From JAWPMV01 sp038527215 (lineage in GTDB: Bacteria > Bacteroidota > Bacteroidia > J057), in NCBI GenBank assembly GCA_038527215.1, contig JBCBGC010000126.1, positions 1 to 24,911 on the forward strand: a stretch of 24,911 nucleotides of DNA, read 5' to 3'. Numbering within the stretch: position 1 is the first letter of the stretch; the number at the start of each line of letters is the position of its first letter. The notes beneath the pieces were generated by a model. It searched no databases and was not told the DNA's origin. It saw nothing but the letters and a program-made list of their open reading frames with translations. Position numbers and translations under genes: made by a program. Below are positions 1 through 8,201 of the stretch, piece by piece.

Positions 1-588
1 TTTGAGAAAATATTCGAAGGTGCCCAGGATGAAGTTCTGGGTGCCCATATTGATTTCGTCGTAGAAAAAATTGTTGACGAAACGGCGGTGCATATCGATG
101 CGGTTGAGGGTTCCGGCTTCCAGGTCTGCCGGGATATTCTTCAAAGCCTGCATCTTGGCGATTTCCGCATAGATGATATCGAGGAAGGGTTGGTACTCCG
201 GTAATTGCGCCAATTGAGCGTAAATCGCAATCTGGAAAGTAATTTCGGCAGTGTCGAGGTTGTTGAGGATTTCAATCCGGGCGATATCGTATTGCCGCTG
301 GCTGTAATCCGGCTTGGATAGCAGGCCATCAAGGAAAGCCTGGCGATCCGAGAGGAGGGCGTTATCGCGGGAAAGGAGCGACATGCCTGCGGAGAACTCC
401 GCCTCGGTGGCTTTGCGCCCCAATAGGGTGATATAACATTTGTTGACATAATTAGCCTTGACCACTTCTGGAACGGAGCGATCAGGCGGAGCCGTATTAT
501 CCGGGACTGGAATGATATCGACCTCAGGCTTACAGGCACTGAAACAGGCCAGGCTGATACAGAGGAGGAAGTAGATAATTCGTAGCAT
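1..588 (-). CDS. Hypothetical lipoprotein, 3' end cut by window edge
   Basis: The minus strand reads open from ATG at 588 to the window edge, giving 196 residues with no stop. The N-terminus (MLRIIYFLLCISLACFSACK) is a short hydrophobic lipoprotein signal; the most likely lipidated cysteine is residue 19 in FSAC, with C15 as an alternative, so the protein is predicted to be membrane-anchored in the envelope. The mature part is mostly helical, with a YVNKCYITLLGRKATEAEF stretch. This resembles, only weakly and by eye, the 'Y..LLGR.pt..E' element of DUF1549/DUF4214-like proteins. No catalytic motif is visible in the part present. It is divergent from the potassium channel gene, with about 213 bases between the two starts. 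Function unknown; the reading frame and lipoprotein nature are fairly secure. Confidence 0.7.
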   Translation of the reverse strand, partial: MLRIIYFLLCISLACFSACKPEVDIIPVPDNTAPPDRSVPEVVKANYVNKCYITLLGRKATEAEFSAGMSLLSRDNALLSDRQAFLDGLLSKPDYSQRQYDIARIEILNNLDTAEITFQIAIYAQLAQLPEYQPFLDIIYAEIAKMQALKNIPADLEAGTLNRIDMHRRFVNNFFYDEINMGTQNFILGTFEYFLK

Positions 589-660
589 GATATAGTTCTT
601 CTATCCTTAGATGCTTTTCATACCGAAAGGTTTAATTACAAGGGATTTCGGGCTAGCCAT

Positions 661-689
661 TTGTCTGAAGACAAGTGAAAATTGTCTTC
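661..689. repeat. Three-copy TTGTCT inverted/direct repeat with two alternative hairpins
   Basis: TTGTCT at 661-666, its inverse AGACAA at 669-674 and TTGTCT again at 682-687 lie between the divergent lipoprotein and Kir channel genes. GAAGACAA (667-674) pairs perfectly with TTGTCTTC (682-689) to form an 8-bp stem with a 7-base loop. The first two copies can instead pair as a tight 6-bp palindrome. There is no T-run directly after it, so it does not look like a terminator. It could be an operator or a leader RNA switch; that is inference. The rest of 589-801 holds A/T-rich runs and no gene that I can support. Confidence 0.5.
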
Positions 690-801
690 CCCCTACACAA
701 GGGCAAAAAAATCTTCATTTTTTTTCTTACAGCTCCTAACTTGCTATGAAAACGAGGCATTACCTGCCTTTCGCTGCAATCACCAAAACAAACACTGGGA
801 T

Positions 802-1818
802 ATGACAGAGGAAGAAAAGCAACAGGCGAATCCAGAAAATGAGGCAGCCATTCCTACGGAGGCGGAAAAAAAGAAGGAATTTGTAGACCTTGGTTTTGGG
901 ACAAAAATCGGCCCTAAGACCCAGCGGTTGATCAATACAGATGGAAGCTTTAACGTCCGAAAAACGGGAGGCGGCATTGGGGCTATCCACCCTTATCAGT
1001 ATATGATCACCATTCCCTGGTGGCAGGTCTTTGTGATTATTTTGACCACTTACACCCTGATCAATCTGGTTTTTGCCTGTCTCTACATGGGGATTGGGAT
1101 TGAGCGTCTCTCAGATGTGCCGCCGCCTTCTGGATCTGAAATGCAGGATTTCCTCAACCAATTAGGGCATGCCTTTTATTTTTCTGCCCAGACTTTTACG
1201 ACGGTAGGCTATGGGACAATCAGTCCTATCGGGAATGTGGCCAGCCTTTTGGCTTCCTTCGAAGCCCTGCTGGGCCTGATGGGATTTGCCCTGGTAACGG
1301 GCGTTTTGTTTGGACGGTTCAGCAAACCTACCGCGAAGATTCGGTTTAGCGACCATTCCATCATTGCCCCTTATCGAGGCATCAATAGCTACCAGTTCCG
1401 GATTGTGAACCGTAGACAAAACCAGTCGATAGAACTGGAAGCGCAATTGGTGATGACCTGGTTCGAATGGATAGACGGACAGGAGAAACAGCAGTTTTTC
1501 CGTTTACCTCTTGAGCGGGACAAAGTGGCGCTATTCCCGCTGACCTGGACCATTGTGCATCCTATCGACGAGGAAAGCCCATTATATCAGGTGACCAAAG
1601 AGGAACTGGAAGAAATGAATGCCGAGTTTCTCATCATCATCAAAAGCTATGATGACACCTTTGCGCAGACTGTCCACTCCCGCATGTCTTATAAAGCTGA
1701 GGATGTGGTCTGGGGTGCGAAATACGTGAAGGCTTTCTACCCAGATGAAAATGGGCAGACCGTGGTAGAAGTGGACAAAATCTCCAAATGTGAGAAAGCC
1801 GAGCTGAATGAGTATTGA
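802..1818 (+). CDS. Inward-rectifier potassium channel, KirBac type
   Basis: This 338-residue membrane protein should form a tetrameric K+ channel in the inner membrane. After a charged N-terminus (Glu/Lys-rich, residues 1-25) come a Trp-Trp amphipathic slide region and the first membrane helix (about 72-96), a pore helix (about 110-123), the selectivity filter TVGYG (124-128) and a second membrane helix (about 134-162). The signature FSDHSIIAPYRG (172-183) follows and opens the beta-rich cytoplasmic IRK domain that runs to the C-terminus. Order, size and filter are those of KirBac channels. I chose ATG 802; the frame stays open upstream to a TTG at 682, but the added 40 residues look like translated leader (phenylalanine run, no conserved feature). 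It converges on the Dps-like gene 27 bases away. Gating ligand cannot be told from sequence. Confidence 0.93.
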   Translation: MTEEEKQQANPENEAAIPTEAEKKKEFVDLGFGTKIGPKTQRLINTDGSFNVRKTGGGIGAIHPYQYMITIPWWQVFVIILTTYTLINLVFACLYMGIGIERLSDVPPPSGSEMQDFLNQLGHAFYFSAQTFTTVGYGTISPIGNVASLLASFEALLGLMGFALVTGVLFGRFSKPTAKIRFSDHSIIAPYRGINSYQFRIVNRRQNQSIELEAQLVMTWFEWIDGQEKQQFFRLPLERDKVALFPLTWTIVHPIDEESPLYQVTKEELEEMNAEFLIIIKSYDDTFAQTVHSRMSYKAEDVVWGAKYVKAFYPDENGQTVVEVDKISKCEKAELNEY

Positions 1819-1845
1819 CCCCCGCTCGCCTTTTAAGGCCAGCGC

Positions 1846-2343
1846 TTAGTTCCCCAGCGTCAGGCGCACGCTGTTAAATACACCGATGGTAAAGCTCAAC
1901 TGAGCCGCCAGGTTTCGCATCAGTTCGATGCTTTTGTCCTCCTCTAATTCAGCCGCCAGATAAAATAGATCTTCTACGGTCTCGAGCACCTGCCCGCTCA
2001 TCTGCATCACTTCACGAATGGCTTCATCCACGTCCCGGTATTCAATGACCGGCGCGATCCGAGTCGGAATCAAAGCCGCTGAAGGATCTGTACGCAAGGT
2101 CGGGGTATAGCCCAGGCGCATGATTTCTTCAGCCAGAGAATGGGTATTATTTTCAGCCACCCGATAAAGGATGTCTGTCTTATGTTGGAAGTCCAGGTAA
2201 GGTCTGAGTCGCTGATCCCAATTGAGTTTTCGAACGTGCTGCTGATAGGTCTGATATTCCATCAGCAAAAGGTCCATTCCGGCGGCCAATTCTTCCTGAG
2301 AAGCGGAGCCATGTTGGGATGACTGATATGGAATAAGGTTCAT
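1846..2343 (-). CDS. Dps-like ferritin-fold protein with altered ferroxidase site
   Basis: The 165-residue, all-helical protein matches the layout of Dps/bacterioferritin-like proteins. A first helix carries YQTYQQHVRKLNW (30-42), a second runs FQHKTDILY (52-60), and AEEIMRLGYTP (71-81) follows where Dps has 'AERi..LGg.p'. Dps proteins oxidise and store iron using two His plus Asp and Glu at subunit interfaces. Here Asp57 and Glu72 align with the acidic ligands, but the first His position is Asn41 (LNW instead of the usual HW), and His54 is shifted one residue from the expected position. It may therefore be a non-canonical or inactive ferroxidase, a Dps-fold stress protein, or simply a DUF892/YciE-like relative. 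It lies 90 bases after recQ on the same strand and could be co-transcribed with it. Alignment was done by eye. Confidence 0.65.
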   Translation of the reverse strand: MNLIPYQSSQHGSASQEELAAGMDLLLMEYQTYQQHVRKLNWDQRLRPYLDFQHKTDILYRVAENNTHSLAEEIMRLGYTPTLRTDPSAALIPTRIAPVIEYRDVDEAIREVMQMSGQVLETVEDLFYLAAELEEDKSIELMRNLAAQLSFTIGVFNSVRLTLGN

Positions 2344-2425
2344 GAGTTCTATATTTTCTTCGCCACAATCAATTCACCCTCCTTTAACGAAAAGTGGAGG
2401 AGCTTTGTTTCCCTCAAAAGACCTT

Positions 2426-2445
2426 TTATCGGCTTAAGCCGATAA
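2426..2445. repeat. Perfect 20-bp palindrome over the recQ stop codon
   Basis: TTATCGGC (2426-2433), TTAA (2434-2437) and GCCGATAA (2438-2445) form an uninterrupted palindrome. The recQ stop codon (TAA on the minus strand, 2434-2436) sits at its centre. In recQ mRNA this would be an 8-bp stem with a TTAA loop, followed by AAGGTCTTTTG, which is a poor U-tract. It may be a weak terminator/attenuator between recQ and the Dps-like gene, an mRNA 3'-end stabiliser, or a protein-binding site. Only the palindrome itself is certain. Confidence 0.6.
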
Positions 2446-4353
2446 GCTAAGTTTTCCGGTCGGATTTCGCTGAATAATCTCCCGATCCAGCAGGTATCTC
2501 AGCACCTTTTCCCGTTGGGCGGGTTTGCCAGCTGCAACATGAAGTAAGATATCCCGGTAGCTGGCTTCATGGGCTTTTACATAGGCCAGAATTTGGGCTT
2601 TGATCTCCCGAAAATCACTGTCATTCACTTTGGTCTTATGCCGGCCAATACAGATATCGCATTTGCCACAGGGTTCAGTAGCGGCCTCGCCAAAATACTG
2701 CTGAATGATCAGGGAACGGCACATGTGGGTGTTGTGAACATAGCCCAGCATGTCTGCTAACCTGCTTTGGGATTGTTCCTGAAGGAAGGTGTATTTATCC
2801 CAGTTCAGGCCTTGCTTGCTCAACTTATGGCGAGGCATCAGGAATTTGATGCCGGGCTGATGGGAAGGCGGGGTATAGGCAATCAATCTGTGCTGGGCCA
2901 GCCGTTCCAGGTAATAATGCAGGTCCAGCGGAGGAATGTCCAGTTGACGGGCCCATTGATCGGGCAAAAAACGAACCTCCCGGGTGTAGGATTCGCCTCC
3001 CAGGGTCCGCAGCATGAAATCTATAAAGGCGGCAAAGGAAGGATGCTGATCCTTATACCTCAAGATATCCTCAGGCCGGGCGATAAATTGGACATAGCCA
3101 AAATCATCGCTGTCTTCCTGGAAAGAAATAATGCCTTCTGCATCCAACACCCGCAGGCTATTGTACCAGGCCAGACGGGAATCGCCGGAGCGCGTGAGCA
3201 GGTCCTGTAAATCAAACTCCACCAACTTGTCCCGGGCTTCTCCAGCGGTAAGCTGATAAGCCTCACACAAAATCTCATAATGTCGGGTCAACTGTTCCCA
3301 GCTCGGGTATTTTTGTCCCGCCCAGCGTTTGAGATCGGCTTCGTCGGGACCATGTTTGAAGGCAATGGCCAGGGCGGTTTGTCCATCCCGACCTCCTCGT
3401 CCCGCTTCCTGATAATAGCTTTCCAGGTCAAAGGGGAGATTATAGTGCAGGACAAAACGGACGTCTGGTTTATCGATGCCCATACCAAAGGCATTGGTGG
3501 CCACGATGACCCTATGCTGGTTCTCTAACCAGGCCTGTTGAATCTGATTCCTAAGCGAATTTTTTAGCCCGCCATGATAGGCGATGGCACGGATGCCTTG
3601 TCCTTTCAGATAATCTGCCAGCTTTTCCACGGTCTTTCTGGTGCGGCTGTAGATGATGCCGGTGCCCTGGGTGCGTTGACAGATGCGCAGGATGCGTTCG
3701 GCTACATTTTCTTCCTCCAGGACAAAATACCGCAGATTGGGACGGAAAAAGCTTTGGCGAAAAACCTGGGGCTCCTGCATCTCCAGTTTTTCCTGAATGT
3801 CCTCTTGCACCCTCGGGGTGGCAGAAGCGGTAAGGGCAATGACTGGAACCTGAGGCAAGTTGGCCCGAATTTCCCCGATCCTCAGGTAGGCTGGACGAAA
3901 ATCATAGCCCCATTGGCTGATACAATGCGCCTCATCCACTACCAGCAACTTGACCGGCATGTTGGGTAGGCGCATCTGGAATATGTCTGATGAAATCCGT
4001 TCCGGGGCCAGGTAGAGAAATTTGTAAGTGCCGTCCATGGCTCCTTGCAGCTTGCGGTCTACTTCGAAGGGGTTCAGACTGCTGTTGACAAAAGTGGCGG
4101 GGATGCCCAGCCGATTGAGCCTTTCGACCTGATCTTTCATCAGGGCGATAAGCGGGGAAATCACCAGGGTCAGTCCTTCTATGACCATGCCGGGAACCTG
4201 AAAGCAGATCGACTTTCCCCCGCCGGTAGGCAAGAGGGCCAGGGTATCTTTTCCGCTCAGTACCGAGGCGATAATCTCCTCCTGTCCCGGCCGAAAACCG
4301 GGATATCCCCATACTTCCTGCAATACGCGTCTGGAATCTGCTAGATCAGGCAT
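2434..4353 (-). CDS. recQ: ATP-dependent DNA helicase RecQ
   Basis: The product is a 639-residue 3'-5' superfamily 2 helicase that unwinds branched DNA in recombinational repair. Visible motifs: Walker A GGGKS (44-48), DEAH box (140-143), the RecQ-specific QWGYDFRP loop (147-154), TASATP (175-180), ATNAFGMGIDKPDVR (285-299) and QEAGRGGRDG (315-324). The zinc-binding subdomain has Cys545, Cys562, Cys565 and Cys568, and is followed by a short winged-helix-like tail. There is no room for an HRDC domain, and the stretch between helicase core and zinc site (about 340-540) is long, as in one class of Bacteroidota RecQ proteins. ATG 4353 fits the usual RecQ N-terminus (VLQEVWGYPGFRPGQEEII). A TAnnTTTG promoter element lies about 40 bases upstream. 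The gene is divergent from the TonB-dependent receptor gene. Confidence 0.95.
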   Translation of the reverse strand: MPDLADSRRVLQEVWGYPGFRPGQEEIIASVLSGKDTLALLPTGGGKSICFQVPGMVIEGLTLVISPLIALMKDQVERLNRLGIPATFVNSSLNPFEVDRKLQGAMDGTYKFLYLAPERISSDIFQMRLPNMPVKLLVVDEAHCISQWGYDFRPAYLRIGEIRANLPQVPVIALTASATPRVQEDIQEKLEMQEPQVFRQSFFRPNLRYFVLEEENVAERILRICQRTQGTGIIYSRTRKTVEKLADYLKGQGIRAIAYHGGLKNSLRNQIQQAWLENQHRVIVATNAFGMGIDKPDVRFVLHYNLPFDLESYYQEAGRGGRDGQTALAIAFKHGPDEADLKRWAGQKYPSWEQLTRHYEILCEAYQLTAGEARDKLVEFDLQDLLTRSGDSRLAWYNSLRVLDAEGIISFQEDSDDFGYVQFIARPEDILRYKDQHPSFAAFIDFMLRTLGGESYTREVRFLPDQWARQLDIPPLDLHYYLERLAQHRLIAYTPPSHQPGIKFLMPRHKLSKQGLNWDKYTFLQEQSQSRLADMLGYVHNTHMCRSLIIQQYFGEAATEPCGKCDICIGRHKTKVNDSDFREIKAQILAYVKAHEASYRDILLHVAAGKPAQREKVLRYLLDREIIQRNPTGKLSLSA

Positions 4354-4391
4354 GCGGCAAAATTCGGTTTTTTCCCGCGGTAATCCCAGCC

Positions 4392-4399
4392 CAAAGGTA
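4392..4399 (-). promoter_or_regulatory. Candidate -7 promoter element for recQ
   Basis: On the minus strand this reads TACCTTTG, an exact match to the Bacteroidota -7 consensus TAnnTTTG, about 40 bases before the recQ start codon. No TTG is present at the expected -33 distance, so the site is supported only by the -7 element and its position. Confidence 0.4.
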
Positions 4400-4504
4400 C
4401 TTGGGGAGGCTTTAACCTTTTTTCACTTTTCTTAACTAGACGGATGAGGGCTGCCGCGCGTATTGGCCAAAAACCTGCGAACCAAACATTTTACCCTATA
4501 CGCA

Positions 4505-7246
4505 ATGCATACTTCCCTACTGCAAAAATGCCTCCTATGGGGCATGCTGATGACTTGTGCCCTGTCTCAAGGGCAAGCCCAAAGTATTCAGGAATTGAAA
4601 GTGCAGGGAGGCTACTCCGACCAGCCGCTTTCCTTCATTTTGATGGACCTGGGCATTCGCTACCAATTGACCTTCGTGTATCAGAAATCTGATGTACAAG
4701 GCATCACCTTTGATCGGCCTTTTGGGAGAAAGCCCCTGGGCCTGGCCATGAAATTATTTCTGGCCAATACTGACCTGGATTTCAAACTGGTTGAACCTCG
4801 CACCGTCCTGGTGTTCAAAAAGGAGGAAGCTCCGGAAATTGAGGTGCCAGAAGCCCCTAAACGTGAACCAACGCAATTCAATTTTACAGTCTCCGGCCAG
4901 GTGCGTGACCTGGACAGCGGAGAGTCCCTGCCCTATGCTCGGGTCCGGGTGGTAGGCGGCAGCCAACAGACCCTGACCAATGTCGATGGCTATTTTACCT
5001 TATTTAATCTGCCCGCCGACACCAGTTTGTTGGAAGCCAGTTATGTAGGCAGGCAGAAAAAATATTTTCGTCTGGAACCGGGAATGGCCTTTGAAAAACT
5101 GCAAATCCTGATGGACAATCCTGCCTATGCGATGGAGGCCGTATTGATAGAAGGGGAAAAAGAAGAGCAGTTGATCAGGGCTTCCACCGGGATCAGCCGG
5201 ATTTCAGTTTCTCCGGATGTTCTGAACAGCCTGCCGAGCTTCGGAGAAAAGGACATCTTTCGTTCCCTGCAACTGTTGCCGGGGGTAAGTGGAACCAATG
5301 AAAGCTCTTCTGGCTTATACGTGCGAGGGGGCACCCCTGACCAAAACCTCATTTTATTTGATGGTTTTACGGTCTATCATGTAGATCACCTTTTTGGCTT
5401 TTTTAGCGCCTTTAATGCCCAGGCGGTCAAAGACGTGCAATTGTCAAAAGGGGGCTTTGAGGCCAAGTACGGCGGCAGGCTTTCTAGTGTGGTGGAACTG
5501 ACTGGTAAGGATGGCAATACCCAGGAGTTTAATGCTGGGGCTGGGCTCAGCTTGCTCAGTGCCAATGCCTTTGTGGAATCTCCCTTTGCCGGAGGCAAAG
5601 GCTCTTTTTTCGTGGCAGGAAGGCGCTCCTTTCAGAGCGACTTTTATACCAACTTGTTTGATGCTTTTACTTCCACCAATCCCAATGGCACGGAAGGCGG
5701 ACAAAGTGGATTTGCCGGACCGGGTGGACGCTTTGGTCAGTTACAAACCCAACCCAATACCTATTTCTACGACCTCAATGCGAAGTTGAGCTACCAACCC
5801 AGCCCCAAGGATAAACTTAGCCTGAGTTTTTACAATGGGCAGGATAACCTGGATAACTCCAGGGAACTGAACAATTTAGCTTTTGCCGGAGGACCTTTTG
5901 GCGCTAATGCCAACTTTAGCTTCAATAGCGATAATACCGACCTTAGCAACTGGGGAAACTGGGGTGGGAGTGGCAAGTGGTCCCGCAAATGGTCGGAGCG
6001 CTTTTACTCGAATGCCCTGCTTTCTTATTCCAATTATTTCAGCCAACGAGACCGTCGGAATGAGACCTCCATCGTGCGAGAAGATACCACCATCGAGCGG
6101 ACCAATGGCACCTACGAAAACAACGACCTCAAGGACATCAGTTTTAAGCTGGACAATGAACTAAAGCTCAGTGCCTATAACCAGTTGGATTTTGGGCTGC
6201 AGTCTACTTACAATGATATTCAGTATGAGTTTACCCAAAACGATACCCTCAGCCTAATCAACCGGGCTGACCAGGGTTATACCCATGCGTTATACCTGCA
6301 GGATCGCCATATTTTCTTCAAGAAACTCAGTTTGACAGCCGGCTTGCGGGCCACCTACTACCAGCCAACAGATTCGATCTACTTGGAACCTCGCCTGGCA
6401 GCAACCTATCAACTGACGCCCCGCCTGCGGCTCAAAGGGGCCTGGGGCACCTATAACCAGTTTGCTACGCGCATCGTGCGGGAGGATATCCAGCAAGGCA
6501 GCCGGGATTTTTGGTTGCTGGCGGACGGAGAGCGCGTACCTACGGGCTTTGCAGAACACAGAATCCTGGGCTTGAGCTATGAGACCCCGGTCTGGTTGTT
6601 TGATGTGGAGGCCTACACCAAAAACTATGATGGCCTATCCGAATATACCACCCGACTAGCCACCACTGGCAGAGGCCCTGATCGGACCCTGGCCTATGAC
6701 GAACTCTTTTACACCGGCACGGGCCAGGCTCGAGGGGTGGAAGTATTGCTGCAGAAAAAAACCGGTAAGCTGACCGGATGGCTCGGTTATACCTTAAGCG
6801 AGGTGAAATATGATTTTGAGGCTTTTGGGGATGAGCCCTTTTTTGCCAACCAGGACCAAACCCATGAATTGAAAATCGTGGCCAATTACAAATGGCGAGC
6901 CTGGGACTTCGCGGCTACCTTTGTCTATGCGACCGGAAGACCCTATACCGCCCCCACCGGCTACTACGAATTAGAACTGTTGGATGGTACGACCAGTAGC
7001 TTTTTCGAGATCAGTGATAAAAACGCCCTGCGCCTGCCCAATTACCACCGGGCTGACCTCTCTGCTACCTATCAATTTGACCTGGGCGCAGCCCCGACCA
7101 AACTCGGCTTATCCCTCTTCAATCTGTACAACCGCCAAAACGTCTGGTACAATGAATATGAAGTCATTGAAGGAGAGTTACTGGAAACTCAGATCTCTCT
7201 CTTAGGCTTTACGCCCTCCCTTTTTTTGTCCATTTCTCTCCACTAA
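4505..7246 (+). CDS. TonB-dependent outer-membrane receptor with STN and carboxypeptidase-regulatory-like domains
   Basis: The product is a 913-residue outer-membrane active transporter. It has a signal peptide ending near GQAQ (about 1-24), an STN (secretin/TonB short N-terminal) domain at about 29-106, a CarboxypepD_reg-like beta-sandwich at about 127-198 (SGQVRDLDSGESLPYARV), a plug at about 228-336 (SGLYVRGGTPDQNLILFDG) and a 22-strand-type barrel to the C-terminus, which ends in an aromatic/hydrophobic strand (LFLSISLH). Substrate is unknown. I chose ATG 4505 because it starts the signal peptide; the frame extends 14 codons further to a TTG at 4463. It is followed after 11 bases by a DUF4249 lipoprotein gene, a pairing common in Bacteroidota. 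STN domains often signal to FecR-type anti-sigma factors, but no sigma/FecR genes are nearby. Confidence 0.93.
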   Translation: MHTSLLQKCLLWGMLMTCALSQGQAQSIQELKVQGGYSDQPLSFILMDLGIRYQLTFVYQKSDVQGITFDRPFGRKPLGLAMKLFLANTDLDFKLVEPRTVLVFKKEEAPEIEVPEAPKREPTQFNFTVSGQVRDLDSGESLPYARVRVVGGSQQTLTNVDGYFTLFNLPADTSLLEASYVGRQKKYFRLEPGMAFEKLQILMDNPAYAMEAVLIEGEKEEQLIRASTGISRISVSPDVLNSLPSFGEKDIFRSLQLLPGVSGTNESSSGLYVRGGTPDQNLILFDGFTVYHVDHLFGFFSAFNAQAVKDVQLSKGGFEAKYGGRLSSVVELTGKDGNTQEFNAGAGLSLLSANAFVESPFAGGKGSFFVAGRRSFQSDFYTNLFDAFTSTNPNGTEGGQSGFAGPGGRFGQLQTQPNTYFYDLNAKLSYQPSPKDKLSLSFYNGQDNLDNSRELNNLAFAGGPFGANANFSFNSDNTDLSNWGNWGGSGKWSRKWSERFYSNALLSYSNYFSQRDRRNETSIVREDTTIERTNGTYENNDLKDISFKLDNELKLSAYNQLDFGLQSTYNDIQYEFTQNDTLSLINRADQGYTHALYLQDRHIFFKKLSLTAGLRATYYQPTDSIYLEPRLAATYQLTPRLRLKGAWGTYNQFATRIVREDIQQGSRDFWLLADGERVPTGFAEHRILGLSYETPVWLFDVEAYTKNYDGLSEYTTRLATTGRGPDRTLAYDELFYTGTGQARGVEVLLQKKTGKLTGWLGYTLSEVKYDFEAFGDEPFFANQDQTHELKIVANYKWRAWDFAATFVYATGRPYTAPTGYYELELLDGTTSSFFEISDKNALRLPNYHRADLSATYQFDLGAAPTKLGLSLFNLYNRQNVWYNEYEVIEGELLETQISLLGFTPSLFLSISLH

Positions 7247-7257
7247 TCCCCAGCTAA

Positions 7258-8082
7258 ATGTTATCCAATATGAAACCCTTATTGATCTTCCTCCTTCTCC
7301 TGCCTTGCCTCGCGTGTGAGCCTACGGAAAGCACCCTGATTGATACCGAAAAAGCGGTCATTGAAGCCTATTTACATGTGGACCGTGGGGTAGATTCCCT
7401 GCGCATCACCAAAAGTATTTCCTACCAAACCGACAGCCTAGCTCTTCCGTTGGAGATGCTGGATGTGAACCTGAGCGATGGCACCCAGACGGTATTACTA
7501 GATGATTTCGGAAAGGGATATTATGGCATAAAAGATTGGGTCATCGAAGCGGACAAAACCTATGTTTTATCCTTCACTTACGCCGACCGGGAAGTGATGG
7601 CCGAGACCTATGCGCCCGCCAAAACGCCCATTACCATCTCTGAGGAGGAACTCTATATGACCAAAGTGGAGGGCTTTAATTTTGGGGCCAATGCAGATGT
7701 AGAGCCCGTGGAGATTTCCTGGGAAAATGAGCAGGGCGATTATTACTATGTGGTGGTAGAAAACCTGGAAGAAGACCCGACTTACATCAATGCGGATTTG
7801 CAGGAACGCCTACAGGCGGGGGAGAACCTGCCCATTTTTGAACTTCGTTCCGAGCCCACCATCACGGACTTTTATTCCGTAGATGCCCGTCGCCAGATCC
7901 AGCAATTTGGTACCCATCGCGTCATCGTCTTCCGCGTCAATACCGAGTATGCAGCCTTATATCAGTCCGCTGGCAATACCTCCCTTTCCCTGGCCGACCC
8001 CCCTTCCAATGTGCAAAATGGCTTTGGGATATTTACGGCGGCCCATTCGGATACGGTTTTCTTTGAAGTGCGAGAGCGGTGA
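7258..8082 (+). CDS. DUF4249 family lipoprotein, partner of the TonB-dependent receptor
   Basis: The 274-residue protein has a hydrophobic signal and a lipobox-like LPCLAC followed by an acidic mature start, so it should be lipid-anchored, probably at the outer membrane. The mature N-terminus (ALIDTEKAVIEAYL-type: 'vveaYl..g....v.it.t') and the following beta-rich repeats (LDVNLSDGTQTVLL, YVLSFTYADREVMAETYAPA) are typical of DUF4249 proteins, which are usually encoded directly after a TonB-dependent receptor. The likely role is as an accessory surface or periplasmic subunit of that transporter; the biochemical function of the family is not known to me. Start 7258 is used; an in-frame ATG at 7270 (MKPLL) is equally plausible and gives a more typical signal. 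It probably shares the receptor's transcript. Confidence 0.85.
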   Translation: MLSNMKPLLIFLLLLPCLACEPTESTLIDTEKAVIEAYLHVDRGVDSLRITKSISYQTDSLALPLEMLDVNLSDGTQTVLLDDFGKGYYGIKDWVIEADKTYVLSFTYADREVMAETYAPAKTPITISEEELYMTKVEGFNFGANADVEPVEISWENEQGDYYYVVVENLEEDPTYINADLQERLQAGENLPIFELRSEPTITDFYSVDARRQIQQFGTHRVIVFRVNTEYAALYQSAGNTSLSLADPPSNVQNGFGIFTAAHSDTVFFEVRER

Positions 8083-8201
8083 GCGATATTGGAGGGGAGG
8101 TGGCTTGAGTGTAGCTTTGGGAATGAAGGTCCTTCGAAAGGATACTCTCATCAAGCAGCTTTACCCTCTAAGCACTAATACTAACCAGAACCATATCACG
8201 C

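Noticed and set aside
682..801. N-terminal extension of the potassium channel from a TTG start
   Set aside because: The added 40 residues carry no conserved feature and overlap the hairpin element; ATG 802 fits KirBac N-termini.
2767..4344. Several long plus-strand open frames inside recQ
   Set aside because: They are antisense to a clearly conserved helicase and show no family features.
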